Origin: Ruminococcus flavefaciens AE3010
GTDB taxonomy: Bacteria; Bacillota; Clostridia; Oscillospirales; Ruminococcaceae
Direction: 5' to 3'
Length of the DNA: 64,000 nucleotides
Assembly (NCBI RefSeq): GCF_000526795.1
Contig: NZ_JAGT01000001.1
Span: 2,493,501-2,557,500, forward strand
The notes beneath the pieces are model-generated. The model did no database searches. It was given only the letters and a program-made list of their open reading frames with translations, and was not told the DNA's origin. Within the stretch, counting starts at the first letter, position 1; each line of letters opens with the position of its first letter. Of the stretch, positions 15,311 through 22,734 are shown in pieces. Position numbers and translations under genes: made by a program.

Positions 15311-16654
15311 TTAGATCTGTGCTTTTACTTCGCCAAAATCGATCTCAAGCCCCTGCCAAACAGGGAATCCCTTTCCGGGAGCTATGTCATAGAACTTTCC
15401 GTCGGGCATCTTGGCTTTCCACTGTCTGTCGGAGCAATTCTTTATTCCGAGGACGCCCTGCTTGAGCTTGTTCTCAACAAGCTCACCCGCAACGGCTGTG
15501 AAGTCGTCGGATTCGGGGAGTATCTCGCAGGTATAGAATTTACAGCCAAGATAAAGGGGGGTGCGGTAATCGCGGTTGCTGAATCCGATGGTAACGAATT
15601 CCATTCCGCATTTCGGACACTTGAAGGTCTTTTCATTCTGATGAATGAACATAGAGCTGAAGTTGGTCCTTCCGCATCCGCACTGAATGATCTCTGATCT
15701 GAGGCGTATGAACAGCTTCTGCCATTCGTTCTCGATGATACGCTTGGTAGGATCGCTGACGCCTGTGGTGAATGAACGGATAAAGGCGTCTTTTATATAA
15801 TCCGGATATATTCTCCAGAATTTGATTATGTTATCGTGGATACCTCTTACGGGACGGTTAGAGTCGTCGTCGGGGTCGTACACGAAAACTGCGTTCTGAC
15901 CGTAGTGCTTGAGCTCTGAGGACTCTGTAAGGCATACATCGCGTACTACCTTTTCGCCCTCCATGGGGTCGCCTCTGAAGAGAAGCTTGAAGAGCACTAC
16001 TGCGAGAGAGTACTTATCGGTCTGGACATTAGGCTGAGCTATGCCTCTTACGACCTCGGGCGCCATGTAGCCGGGCTTACCGCCGATACCGAAGTTGCTT
16101 CCGTCAGGAGCGATGTTATCACAGTCGCAGACGAGAACGGCTCCCGTATTCACATTGATAAAGAAGCCTCCGTCGTTAAGGTCCTGATAGCTCTTACCTG
16201 CACGGTGGAGCTGTCTGAAAGCGTTTACGATATTGATGACGCAGGTCACCATAGCGCTGAGAGTATTGAATTTAACAGGGCGCTTTACACCGCGTCCTGT
16301 AAGCGGGTCGATCTCCAGCTTATAGGTATTGAGTATATCAACGAATGAGTCAAAGCCCTCGGGCTTGAGCTCCATGATATATCCGAATGTACCGTCCTCC
16401 ATTTCCTTTGTGAGGTATTTCGGCCAGAGGAACTTATTGCTGGGGGGGCCGTCGTTTATATTGTTCTGGAGGTTCTTTCGGAAAGCGGCAGGTTTGCTCA
16501 TCTTATTGATGTCATACCATTTGAGAGCCCATTTCTGACCGTTGAAGCGGACGAGGTAAACGATACCCTGACCACCGCTGCCGATCACGCTGAGCACCTT
16601 AGCTTTGCCGCCGAATTCCATTTCGACCTCTTGACCTATTTCAAGCTCTATCAT
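15311..16654 (-). CDS. Protein kinase domain with C-terminal zinc ribbon (TerY-P kinase)
   Basis: A 447-residue protein. The kinase lobe shows the Gly-loop GSGGQG (25-30), Lys45 in WALKWYD, a catalytic loop YQDLNDGGFFIN with Asp158, VCDCDNI with Asp179 at the DFG position, and GYMAPEVVRG (198-200 as the APE motif). The loop is degenerate (no Asn five residues after the Asp), as in the family linked with vWA and PP2C. Near 335-370 a zinc ribbon has CGCGRTN and KCPKCGMEF. The end is a small beta-rich domain. It is cytosolic and its partners are the adjacent vWA protein and phosphatase. Its start at 16654 lies 24 bases after the LRR gene's stop. Confidence 0.88.
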   Translation of the reverse strand: MIELEIGQEVEMEFGGKAKVLSVIGSGGQGIVYLVRFNGQKWALKWYDINKMSKPAAFRKNLQNNINDGPPSNKFLWPKYLTKEMEDGTFGYIMELKPEGFDSFVDILNTYKLEIDPLTGRGVKRPVKFNTLSAMVTCVINIVNAFRQLHRAGKSYQDLNDGGFFINVNTGAVLVCDCDNIAPDGSNFGIGGKPGYMAPEVVRGIAQPNVQTDKYSLAVVLFKLLFRGDPMEGEKVVRDVCLTESSELKHYGQNAVFVYDPDDDSNRPVRGIHDNIIKFWRIYPDYIKDAFIRSFTTGVSDPTKRIIENEWQKLFIRLRSEIIQCGCGRTNFSSMFIHQNEKTFKCPKCGMEFVTIGFSNRDYRTPLYLGCKFYTCEILPESDDFTAVAGELVENKLKQGVLGIKNCSDRQWKAKMPDGKFYDIAPGKGFPVWQGLEIDFGEVKAQI

Positions 16655-16678
16655 AATATGATCTCATCCTTTCTTTTA

Positions 16679-17722
16679 TTAGTCAAGCTCATATTCTTCA
16701 GCCGAGGTCACGAGAGTGAACCTTATTCCGGTGGCTAAACAGTATTTATGAACATAAGAATTTTCTATGCAGAAAATAACAAGATTGGGGCAGTATGAGA
16801 ACGCATTTGCGTCGATGAATTTGATACTCTCGGGTAAGAAGAGCTTTCTGAGCTTATCGCAGCCCGAGAATGCTTCCGCGCCGATACTGCTGACGCTTGG
16901 CGGTATCTCAATGACCTCAAGGCTCGTACAGAAAGAGAAGGTACTGTCCTCGATCTCGAGAACGCCGTCGGGTATCTTAACAACGACCAGGTTCGCACAC
17001 TGGCTGAAAGCGCCCTGCTTTATTATTCTCAGACCCTCGGGGAGGTCGAGACCTCTCAGGCGCTTACATGAGGAGAAAGCATATTCTCCGATAGCGAGGA
17101 GAGTAGAGGGGAGCTTGATAGTTCTGAGCGAACCGAACTTATCGAAGCAGAAGGCTTCAAGCTTTGTATAGCCGTCGGGAATGGTGATATTTCCGCTGAG
17201 CCTGTATCTGAAGGCGTTACGGGGAGTGAATACCATCTCATTGATATCGACGGGACGCTTCCTGACTTCTTCGGTCTTTTTATCGCTGTCCTCCTCACTT
17301 TCAGGAAGGACCTTGAGATGCGATTCGTAAGGCCAGCCGAGAAGGTATGTATAACAGGCGACAACGAATTCGGAAGCATTCTCCGAAAGGAAAAGGTCGC
17401 CCAGCATAAAGCTTTTGGCTTTCATGACAGCGATCTCGTGGTTCTTGTCCTCGAGAAGGATCTTGAGCACACCCATATTATACATATTAATAAGTAAGCG
17501 GCGTTCCTTGTCGTAATCGGGGATATGATCGCTGAGAAGACCTATGAACCTGTCTTTATTGGCAACAGCTTTTGTGCCGTCGTTAACAACGATCGACCTA
17601 AGCTCATGCTGAAACTCCATAGTGTTTTCAAAGCCCTCGATGTTCTGCGGTACAGGGGCACCGCACTGTGGGCAGGCAGAAAGCTTAGGGTCAAGTGGTG
17701 CGTTGCATTTCTCGCATTGCAT
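16679..17722 (-). CDS. Zinc-ribbon protein with BspA-type leucine-rich repeats
   Basis: A 347-residue protein. The start at 17722 has GGAGGAAAG five bases upstream and yields MQCEKCNAPLDPK, a zinc ribbon with cysteines 3, 6, 17 and 20. Residues 40-180 are a helical linker; from about 190 to 330 there are six leucine-rich repeats of the LRR_5 (BspA) type with the core LxxIGEYAFSSCKRLRGLDLPEG repeated every 23 residues. BspA repeats are usually on cell surfaces, but there is no signal peptide here, and a zinc ribbon suggests a cytosolic protein. It is the first gene of the kinase/vWA/PP2C operon, so it may be the sensor or target-recognition part of that module. Confidence 0.82.
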   Translation of the reverse strand: MQCEKCNAPLDPKLSACPQCGAPVPQNIEGFENTMEFQHELRSIVVNDGTKAVANKDRFIGLLSDHIPDYDKERRLLINMYNMGVLKILLEDKNHEIAVMKAKSFMLGDLFLSENASEFVVACYTYLLGWPYESHLKVLPESEEDSDKKTEEVRKRPVDINEMVFTPRNAFRYRLSGNITIPDGYTKLEAFCFDKFGSLRTIKLPSTLLAIGEYAFSSCKRLRGLDLPEGLRIIKQGAFSQCANLVVVKIPDGVLEIEDSTFSFCTSLEVIEIPPSVSSIGAEAFSGCDKLRKLFLPESIKFIDANAFSYCPNLVIFCIENSYVHKYCLATGIRFTLVTSAEEYELD

Positions 17723-17793
17723 GATCTTTCCTCCTGACATAAAAATATAGCAGCGCAAAGTTAAATATGCGTATTTATATTGTTATCACGTTT

Positions 17794-17822
17794 AGTATAA
17801 CACTTTTCTATTTTAATGTCAA
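17794..17822 (-). promoter_or_regulatory. Promoter of the zinc-ribbon LRR / kinase / vWA / PP2C operon
   Basis: Minus strand TTGACA (17822-17817), 17-base spacer, TATACT (17799-17794). Gaps of 24, 43, 33 and 65 bases between the next four genes suggest one transcript down to 12236. Confidence 0.85.
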
Positions 17823-18067
17823 GGGAAATGGGGAGCTAAAAACAAAATTGAATTATCTTTTACAAAAATCGGGTATCGTATTTGTGCAAATTTTTTAAGT
17901 TCATAACAGAGCGTAATATCGGGGAAAAATATTAGTCGCAATATTGGTTGAGCCAATAAATGTATACTTGTTTGTTGAATAAACCTTACGTATAAAATTG
18001 ATTAAAATGCATATATTTTTTTTGATAATTTTGTTTATCGCGCGAATGATGTTTTTACAAAATGTTG

Positions 18068-18096
18068 TTGAAATTCAAATCAAAATGTGTTAGAAT
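18068..18096 (+). promoter_or_regulatory. Promoter of the sugar-binding lipoprotein gene
   Basis: TTGAAA (18068-18073), 17-base spacer, TAGAAT (18091-18096). The leader of about 130 bases to the start codon has no riboswitch that I recognise. The remaining AT-rich gap (17823-18067) holds nothing visible. Confidence 0.6.
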
Positions 18097-18236
18097 GTAT
18101 TATGGATATCAATCTATAGCCTGACAGGGGTAATGCCGCACGCTCATAGTTCCATGATATGAGGATGTAAATGGAATATCAAGCAGATATCCTGCGGAGG
18201 TTTCAGGTATAATTGATCAATAAGGAGGTTCAGCGT

Positions 18237-19550
18237 ATGAACAAGGAAAAAAGAAGAAGAACGTTCAGGGCTGTCGCAGCCGGTTTTCTTTCTGCTGCGA
18301 TGCTTGTAACAGGCGGATGTGGCAGTCAGCATGTGGGCCCGCCCGGTACACAGGGCGGCGGAACGATCGCTGTAATTACTAAGCAGGAGCTCAGCTTCTG
18401 GGACGACGTAAAGCTGGGTGCACAGGATGCCTGCGACGAATTCGGCTATGACATGACTTACACCGTTGCCGACGGTGATAACGATTATGTTACACAGATC
18501 GCCGCTATCAATGACGCAATAAATAAAAAAGCAAAGGCGATCGTAATAGCACCTAACAGTGCCACAGATCTTAATGAAGCTCTTGAAAAGGCTATAGACA
18601 GCGGCATACAGGTAGTTATTATCAACTCGAGCGTCGAGGGTCAGATAAACAGTAAGATCGTTTCCAAGATCGCTTCATCAGATACCGACGGCGGTACGGT
18701 AGCTGCAAAGAACGCTCTCAATGCATACAAATCAAAGAAGGGCGATCTTGCAGGTATCGGCAAGATCGGTATCGTCGGACATACCGCAGGTACTGCTGAG
18801 GAGCGTATCTCAGGCTTTATCTCGAGAATGACAAAGGGAATCGCAAATGCTAAGGGCATTGAGGTACCTGAGGATAATGCTTATGCAGCTATGGCAGCCG
18901 CAGCAATGGGCGGAGCAGCTCAGGGCGGTCCAGCCGCAGCAGCAGCTCAGGGCGGTGCAGCCGCAGCAGCAGCTCAGGGCGGTGCTCCTGTGACAACAGC
19001 TCCCGTTGTAACAGAGCCTGTTGAGACAACAACTACTGTTCCTTACGAGATGCTTTCAGACCTTGAAAAGGCTCAGCTTATGGTTGCAGAGCATGAGGAA
19101 CAGGTCAAGGCAGATCAGGAGCGTGAGCTTGCAAATATCAAGAAGAACTTCGTACAGACAGAGCGCTGTGCAAAGGTTGATGAAGCAAGAGAAGCTACAA
19201 AGAAGCTTCTTGGTACTGACGGAAACGGTTTCTCGGTACTCTACGCTACAAACACAAATACAACACTGGGTGTTTGCGAAGCTGTAGAAGAGCTTGGTCT
19301 CGGCGGTAAGATCGTTATCGTAGGCTTCAACTCTGACGAGGAAGAGCTCGGTTACATCAGAAGAGGTGTCCTCGACGGTGTTATCATTCAGAATCCTTAT
19401 GTTATGGGATATGTTGGAGTAAGATACGCTAAGCAGGCAGTAACAGGCGCAAGCGTAGGCAAACAGCTTGATACAGGTGTTACATTCGTTAATGCAAACA
19501 ACATGAACGATGATTACATTATGCTCATGCTGTATCCGGATAAATACTAA
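18237..19550 (+). CDS. Sugar-type periplasmic-binding lipoprotein with a large low-complexity insert
   Basis: A 437-residue protein. Lipoprotein signal MNKEKRRRTFRA... ends LVTGGC with Cys28. Residues 42-205 are lobe one of a ribose/galactose-type binding protein (TIAVITKQELSFWDDVKLGAQ, then IVIAPNSATDLNEAL). Near residue 205, where such proteins have a short loop, an insert of about 90 residues occurs: Ala/Gly/Gln repeats (216-250), a Thr/Pro/Val segment and a charged coiled helix (271-305). The fold then resumes (FSVLYATNTNTTLGVCEAVEELG, VGFNSDEEELGYIRRGVLDGVI). No ABC permease or ATPase is adjacent; the next gene, 15 bases on, is a membrane GGDEF-like protein, so sensing is more likely than uptake. 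AAGGAGG precedes the ATG. Confidence 0.85.
   Translation: MNKEKRRRTFRAVAAGFLSAAMLVTGGCGSQHVGPPGTQGGGTIAVITKQELSFWDDVKLGAQDACDEFGYDMTYTVADGDNDYVTQIAAINDAINKKAKAIVIAPNSATDLNEALEKAIDSGIQVVIINSSVEGQINSKIVSKIASSDTDGGTVAAKNALNAYKSKKGDLAGIGKIGIVGHTAGTAEERISGFISRMTKGIANAKGIEVPEDNAYAAMAAAAMGGAAQGGPAAAAAQGGAAAAAAQGGAPVTTAPVVTEPVETTTTVPYEMLSDLEKAQLMVAEHEEQVKADQERELANIKKNFVQTERCAKVDEAREATKKLLGTDGNGFSVLYATNTNTTLGVCEAVEELGLGGKIVIVGFNSDEEELGYIRRGVLDGVIIQNPYVMGYVGVRYAKQAVTGASVGKQLDTGVTFVNANNMNDDYIMLMLYPDKY
18915..18987 (+). repeat. 27-base tandem repeat coding AAQGG units
   Basis: Two full units (18915-18941 and 18942-18968) and a partial third (18969-18987) start GCAGCTCAGGGCGGT and code Ala-Ala-Gln-Gly-Gly followed by Ala runs, inside the binding-protein insert. 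The first two differ at a single base. Confidence 0.85.
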
Positions 19551-19565
19551 TGGAGGTGGAGAAGT

Positions 19566-20765
19566 ATGGCAAAATCAGCATCTAAAAAGGGACAGGGCGG
19601 ATACGTCTTCGCCGCTATCCTGGTAGCCGTTATTTACCTTTTCAACACGTTCCTTGTTGAGAATATCTTTACAAGCTCTGCCGAAACATCCAGAAAGACT
19701 TCTATGGCTATGGCATCTATCAACAAGATGAACGGTCTCCTTTCGGACCTTAACAATAACTCACTCAGTATCGCCGCAGGTGTCGGCAACCCTACAGCTC
19801 TTATTATGGCTACAGAGCCGATCTATCAGAATATCCTCGATGCTGAAAAGCAGTTTGAATCCATTGAGGGTATTTCTCCCGAGGCTTTAAAGAGATACAA
19901 TTACGCTAAGGCTATGATCGATACTTACAAGAAAAAGCTTGAATCCCTCGGTTCGGATACAGCTGTCAGTGACGATCAGGAGGCCAAGACCGACGTAATG
20001 AAGTATGACCTCTATTCACTTCAGACAACCGCGTCACAGATGCTTACATCTACTATTGATATCGTTAATATCGATACCGCGAGAATGTCAGCTAAGAATA
20101 CCACCAAGTCCTATATCCTCATGACCATCATGATGATCATCGCTATCCTCGGTGAGCTTGCTGTATGGCTGTTCGCAAGAAGAGCAAAGAAGGCAAGACT
20201 GGAACTGGAAGAGCGAGAGATGCGACTTGCAGAGGTCGATGCAAAGCTCAAGAATACACGTCAGAAGGCAAGCGACCTTGCTGTTATGAACGTTCTTACA
20301 GGTATGAAGAACCGTTATGCTCTTGATAACGATATCAGCGACAGACTTGAATCAGGAAGATTCCAGATCGCCGTATTCGATATGGATAACTTCAGAAGTA
20401 TCAACGATACTTACGGTTATGACTTCGGTGATGAGTACCTTGCAGCAGTTGCTGAGAGACTCAAGCAGGAGTTCTCGGACGTTGCCGAGATCTACAACAT
20501 CACAGGTAACGAGTTCTGCTTCGTATTCAACAAGAATATCTCAGAGAGCCAGGCTACAGGTATTGCACAGAATATCCAGCGTGTAATGAGCAGCCCTTAC
20601 GAGGTGCTCAACCTTACAGTTCAGCTCCCATGCTCAGGCGCAGTTTACCACTACCTCCCCGGCGACTGCCTCAACGTCAACTCCGTTCTCGTTAAGCTTG
20701 ATACAGCTATGAGAAACGCTAAGATGAACGGCGGTAACATGATAACTACTGTAATGAATATCTGA
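19566..20765 (+). CDS. Membrane sensor with degenerate GGDEF domain
   Basis: A 399-residue protein. First membrane segment near 13-31, an extracytoplasmic helical region of about 150 residues (32-180), a second membrane segment near 181-203, then a charged coiled segment and a GGDEF-fold domain. That domain keeps NVLTGMKNRY, VFDMDNFRSINDTYGYDFGDEYL (metal-binding Asp) but the signature reads ITGNEFCF instead of GGDEF. The first Gly and the Asp are altered, so cyclase activity is doubtful; it may bind GTP or cyclic-di-GMP as a receptor. It is 15 bases downstream of a sugar-binding lipoprotein, which I infer to be its ligand-binding partner. GGAGGTGG precedes the ATG. Confidence 0.85.
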   Translation: MAKSASKKGQGGYVFAAILVAVIYLFNTFLVENIFTSSAETSRKTSMAMASINKMNGLLSDLNNNSLSIAAGVGNPTALIMATEPIYQNILDAEKQFESIEGISPEALKRYNYAKAMIDTYKKKLESLGSDTAVSDDQEAKTDVMKYDLYSLQTTASQMLTSTIDIVNIDTARMSAKNTTKSYILMTIMMIIAILGELAVWLFARRAKKARLELEEREMRLAEVDAKLKNTRQKASDLAVMNVLTGMKNRYALDNDISDRLESGRFQIAVFDMDNFRSINDTYGYDFGDEYLAAVAERLKQEFSDVAEIYNITGNEFCFVFNKNISESQATGIAQNIQRVMSSPYEVLNLTVQLPCSGAVYHYLPGDCLNVNSVLVKLDTAMRNAKMNGGNMITTVMNI

Positions 20766-20784
20766 TCAATTATAGTGAAAAGGT

Positions 20785-20815
20785 CGGCTGTCAGCAATGA
20801 CAGCCGCTTTTTTTG
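20785..20815 (+). terminator. Terminator of the binding protein / GGDEF operon
   Basis: Stem CGGCTGTCA (20785-20793) with TGACAGCCG (20798-20806), then CTTTTTTTG. Confidence 0.9.
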
Positions 20816-20835
20816 CACCTTTTGGGTAAAAAAGA

Positions 20836-20864
20836 TTGACATATATCCTGAAAGGTGGTAAAAT
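20836..20864 (+). promoter_or_regulatory. Promoter of the 185-residue protein gene
   Basis: TTGACA (20836-20841), 17-base spacer, TAAAAT (20859-20864). Confidence 0.75.
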
Positions 20865-20894
20865 ATACACACATGGAGAAATAAGGAAAGGCAG

Positions 20895-21452
20895 GTGTTG
20901 AGAGTGAAAAAGTTCGCAGTATACAGATCGGCTACGGGAAAATACTGCTATCAGTATGCTGATACTTTGGAATCTCTTGTGGGCACCGGCTTTGAGGATA
21001 TCATCACCGAGGAGCAGCTTCCCGTGGTTTTCGACGGCAGAGGCGGCTATTTCCGTTTCCGTGAGAACGACCCCCATTTTTTGCAGGTCATCGAGACCGA
21101 TAAGGAGTCTCCGCTGGAGCTGGAGGATATGTACGCCAAGAATTCTCCCGATTTCAAGCTGGGCTGGATATCTCCCGAGGGCGATACCTACTCCTGTGCA
21201 TTTACAAATCACGCAAAATGTGCGAAAATGATAGCTCAGAAGTTCTATCCCGATATGAAATACCCCGAGACAGCTCTTGACAAAAAGGGCTGGCTGCAGG
21301 TCATAGACTCATGGAACGGCACCGAGAGACACCACGGACAGTTCGTGTTCACCGACCGCGGCATAATCACGAGAAAACAGGCGGATAAGCTGTTCGATCT
21401 GGGCCTTTATTATAATGAAGAGGTGCAGAAAATACTGGGAAATGATGATTAA
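20895..21452 (+). CDS. Conserved-looking soluble protein of unknown function
   Basis: A soluble protein of up to 185 residues. The start is unclear: GTG 20895, TTG 20898 and GTG 20904 are all in frame behind AAGGAAAGG; VKKFAVYRSATGKYCYQY from 20904 looks like the natural beginning. The protein is rich in Tyr, Phe and Trp and contains SPEGDTYSCAFTNHAKCAKMIA and a later HHGQFVFTDRGIITRKQADKL. No membrane segment or catalytic motif was identified. It has its own promoter and terminator. Confidence 0.7.
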   Translation: MLRVKKFAVYRSATGKYCYQYADTLESLVGTGFEDIITEEQLPVVFDGRGGYFRFRENDPHFLQVIETDKESPLELEDMYAKNSPDFKLGWISPEGDTYSCAFTNHAKCAKMIAQKFYPDMKYPETALDKKGWLQVIDSWNGTERHHGQFVFTDRGIITRKQADKLFDLGLYYNEEVQKILGNDD

Positions 21453-21485
21453 GAACCAAATGTGAACAAATAGTTGACATATATT

Positions 21486-21516
21486 GGGCGGTTTACATAA
21501 AACCGCTCTGTTTTTT
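21486..21516 (+). terminator. Terminator
   Basis: Stem GCGGTTT (21488-21494) with AAACCGC (21500-21506), then TCTGTTTTTTG. Confidence 0.75.
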
Positions 21517-21530
21517 GTGCAGTTTTTTTA

Positions 21531-21559
21531 TTGACTATATCGTCTTTTTGGTGTATAAT
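21531..21559 (+). promoter_or_regulatory. Promoter of the coiled-coil / hydrogenase-like pair
   Basis: TTGACT (21531-21536), 17-base spacer, TATAAT (21554-21559), 69 bases before the ATG at 21629. Confidence 0.8.
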
Positions 21560-21628
21560 ATTACTATATCATACTCGATAAGTGCGCGGACTAAGGTTTC
21601 GGTCGGGTGTTTCAAGGAGGATATTGAT

Positions 21629-22693
21629 ATGGCAGAACAGAGATTTATTAAAACCGTTACTTTCGGCGGATATGAAAAAGAGGCTGTTGTAAGACGAATG
21701 GAGTACCTGAATGAGCAGGTGCACGACCTGAGAAATGAGCTCAGAGAGACAAAGCTCGTGCTGGAGGCTTATAAAAAAGGCACAGATGAGGAAAAGGCTC
21801 TTGAAACCGTACTTTCAGAGGAACGCGCAAAACTCACACAGGTACAGGTACAGAATAATACCCTTAACTTGAAGCTAAAGGCTACAGACGACGAGAACAA
21901 TAACCTTAACCAGCAGATAAAGGATCTCAATGCCGAGATAGCAGAGCTGAAGGATAAGCTCAAAGCTACCGAGTCAAAGTGCGCGGCTCTCATGGCTCAG
22001 GACGAGGCAATGGCTCTGAGCAATGTATTCATCGAGGCTCAGAAGTCATCTTCCATGCTGGAGGGTACTGCAAAGTCAAAGGCTGCCGAGATAGAGTTCC
22101 AGTCAAAGAAGCTGGCTGAGAATATCGTCTCAGACGCCAATACCGAGGCTGAGAATATAATCTTCGAGGCAGAGAGAGAAGCTGCCGAGATAATTGCAGA
22201 AGCAAAGAACAAGGCTGAGCAGATGAGCGCAGCTTCAAATAATCTGAGGGCGTCGGTGCTTGAAGATGTAAATATGCTGAAGCTACATATGGGCAAGGTA
22301 AGAGATGCACTGGAGGGCTTCCGCAATGTGGGCGCGACCAAGCTGGTGGAGGCTGACGAGTGTCTCAACAAGACCGAGGAGGCTCTCAAGGAGGGCGGTA
22401 TCCCCGTATTCAAGATACCCGGGAATATACAGCCCGAGATACCCGAAAAGCCCATGACCCTTTCAGAGAAAATGCGCGACGACGAGGAAAAGCGCAGGAA
22501 GCAGGAAGAACTTGACAAGCTCAAACAGATGGCTGATTCAATAGGAAACAAAAAAGACGACCACAAGGATAAAGAAGACAATGATTCTCCGAAGGAAGCC
22601 GCAGGGGATAATCAGCAGAGCGGCGAGAAAAAGGGCGGAAAGCTCGATCTTGCTGCGTTGGCGGCTAAGGCTAATTCTATCAAGAATAAGTAA
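21629..22693 (+). CDS. Long coiled-coil protein, weakly DivIVA-like
   Basis: A 354-residue protein. The ATG at 21629 follows AAGGAGG; the longer open frame upstream runs through the promoter. The first 50 residues (FIKTVTFGGYEKEAVVRRME and on) recall the FGGYxxxEVDxFL opening of DivIVA-type scaffold proteins. Residues 20-235 are predominantly heptad-like: Leu/Glu/Lys/Asn-rich, then an Ala-rich stretch of AKSKAAEIEFQSKKLAEN type. The tail from 300 is charged (KRRKQEELDKLKQ, DDHKDKEDN) and ends in a Lys/Ala/Leu helix. It probably builds a cytoplasmic scaffold. It is 41 bases upstream of the sensor-like hydrogenase and shares its promoter, so a joint signalling body is conceivable. Confidence 0.65.
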   Translation: MAEQRFIKTVTFGGYEKEAVVRRMEYLNEQVHDLRNELRETKLVLEAYKKGTDEEKALETVLSEERAKLTQVQVQNNTLNLKLKATDDENNNLNQQIKDLNAEIAELKDKLKATESKCAALMAQDEAMALSNVFIEAQKSSSMLEGTAKSKAAEIEFQSKKLAENIVSDANTEAENIIFEAEREAAEIIAEAKNKAEQMSAASNNLRASVLEDVNMLKLHMGKVRDALEGFRNVGATKLVEADECLNKTEEALKEGGIPVFKIPGNIQPEIPEKPMTLSEKMRDDEEKRRKQEELDKLKQMADSIGNKKDDHKDKEDNDSPKEAAGDNQQSGEKKGGKLDLAALAAKANSIKNK

Positions 22694-22734
22694 AACATGT
22701 TTGATTTTTGATTTTCATAAGGAGTTTATATAAT

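Noticed and set aside
18097..18236. Riboswitch in the long leader of the sugar-binding lipoprotein
   Set aside because: No conserved core of a known class could be recognised and there is no terminator or sequestering stem.
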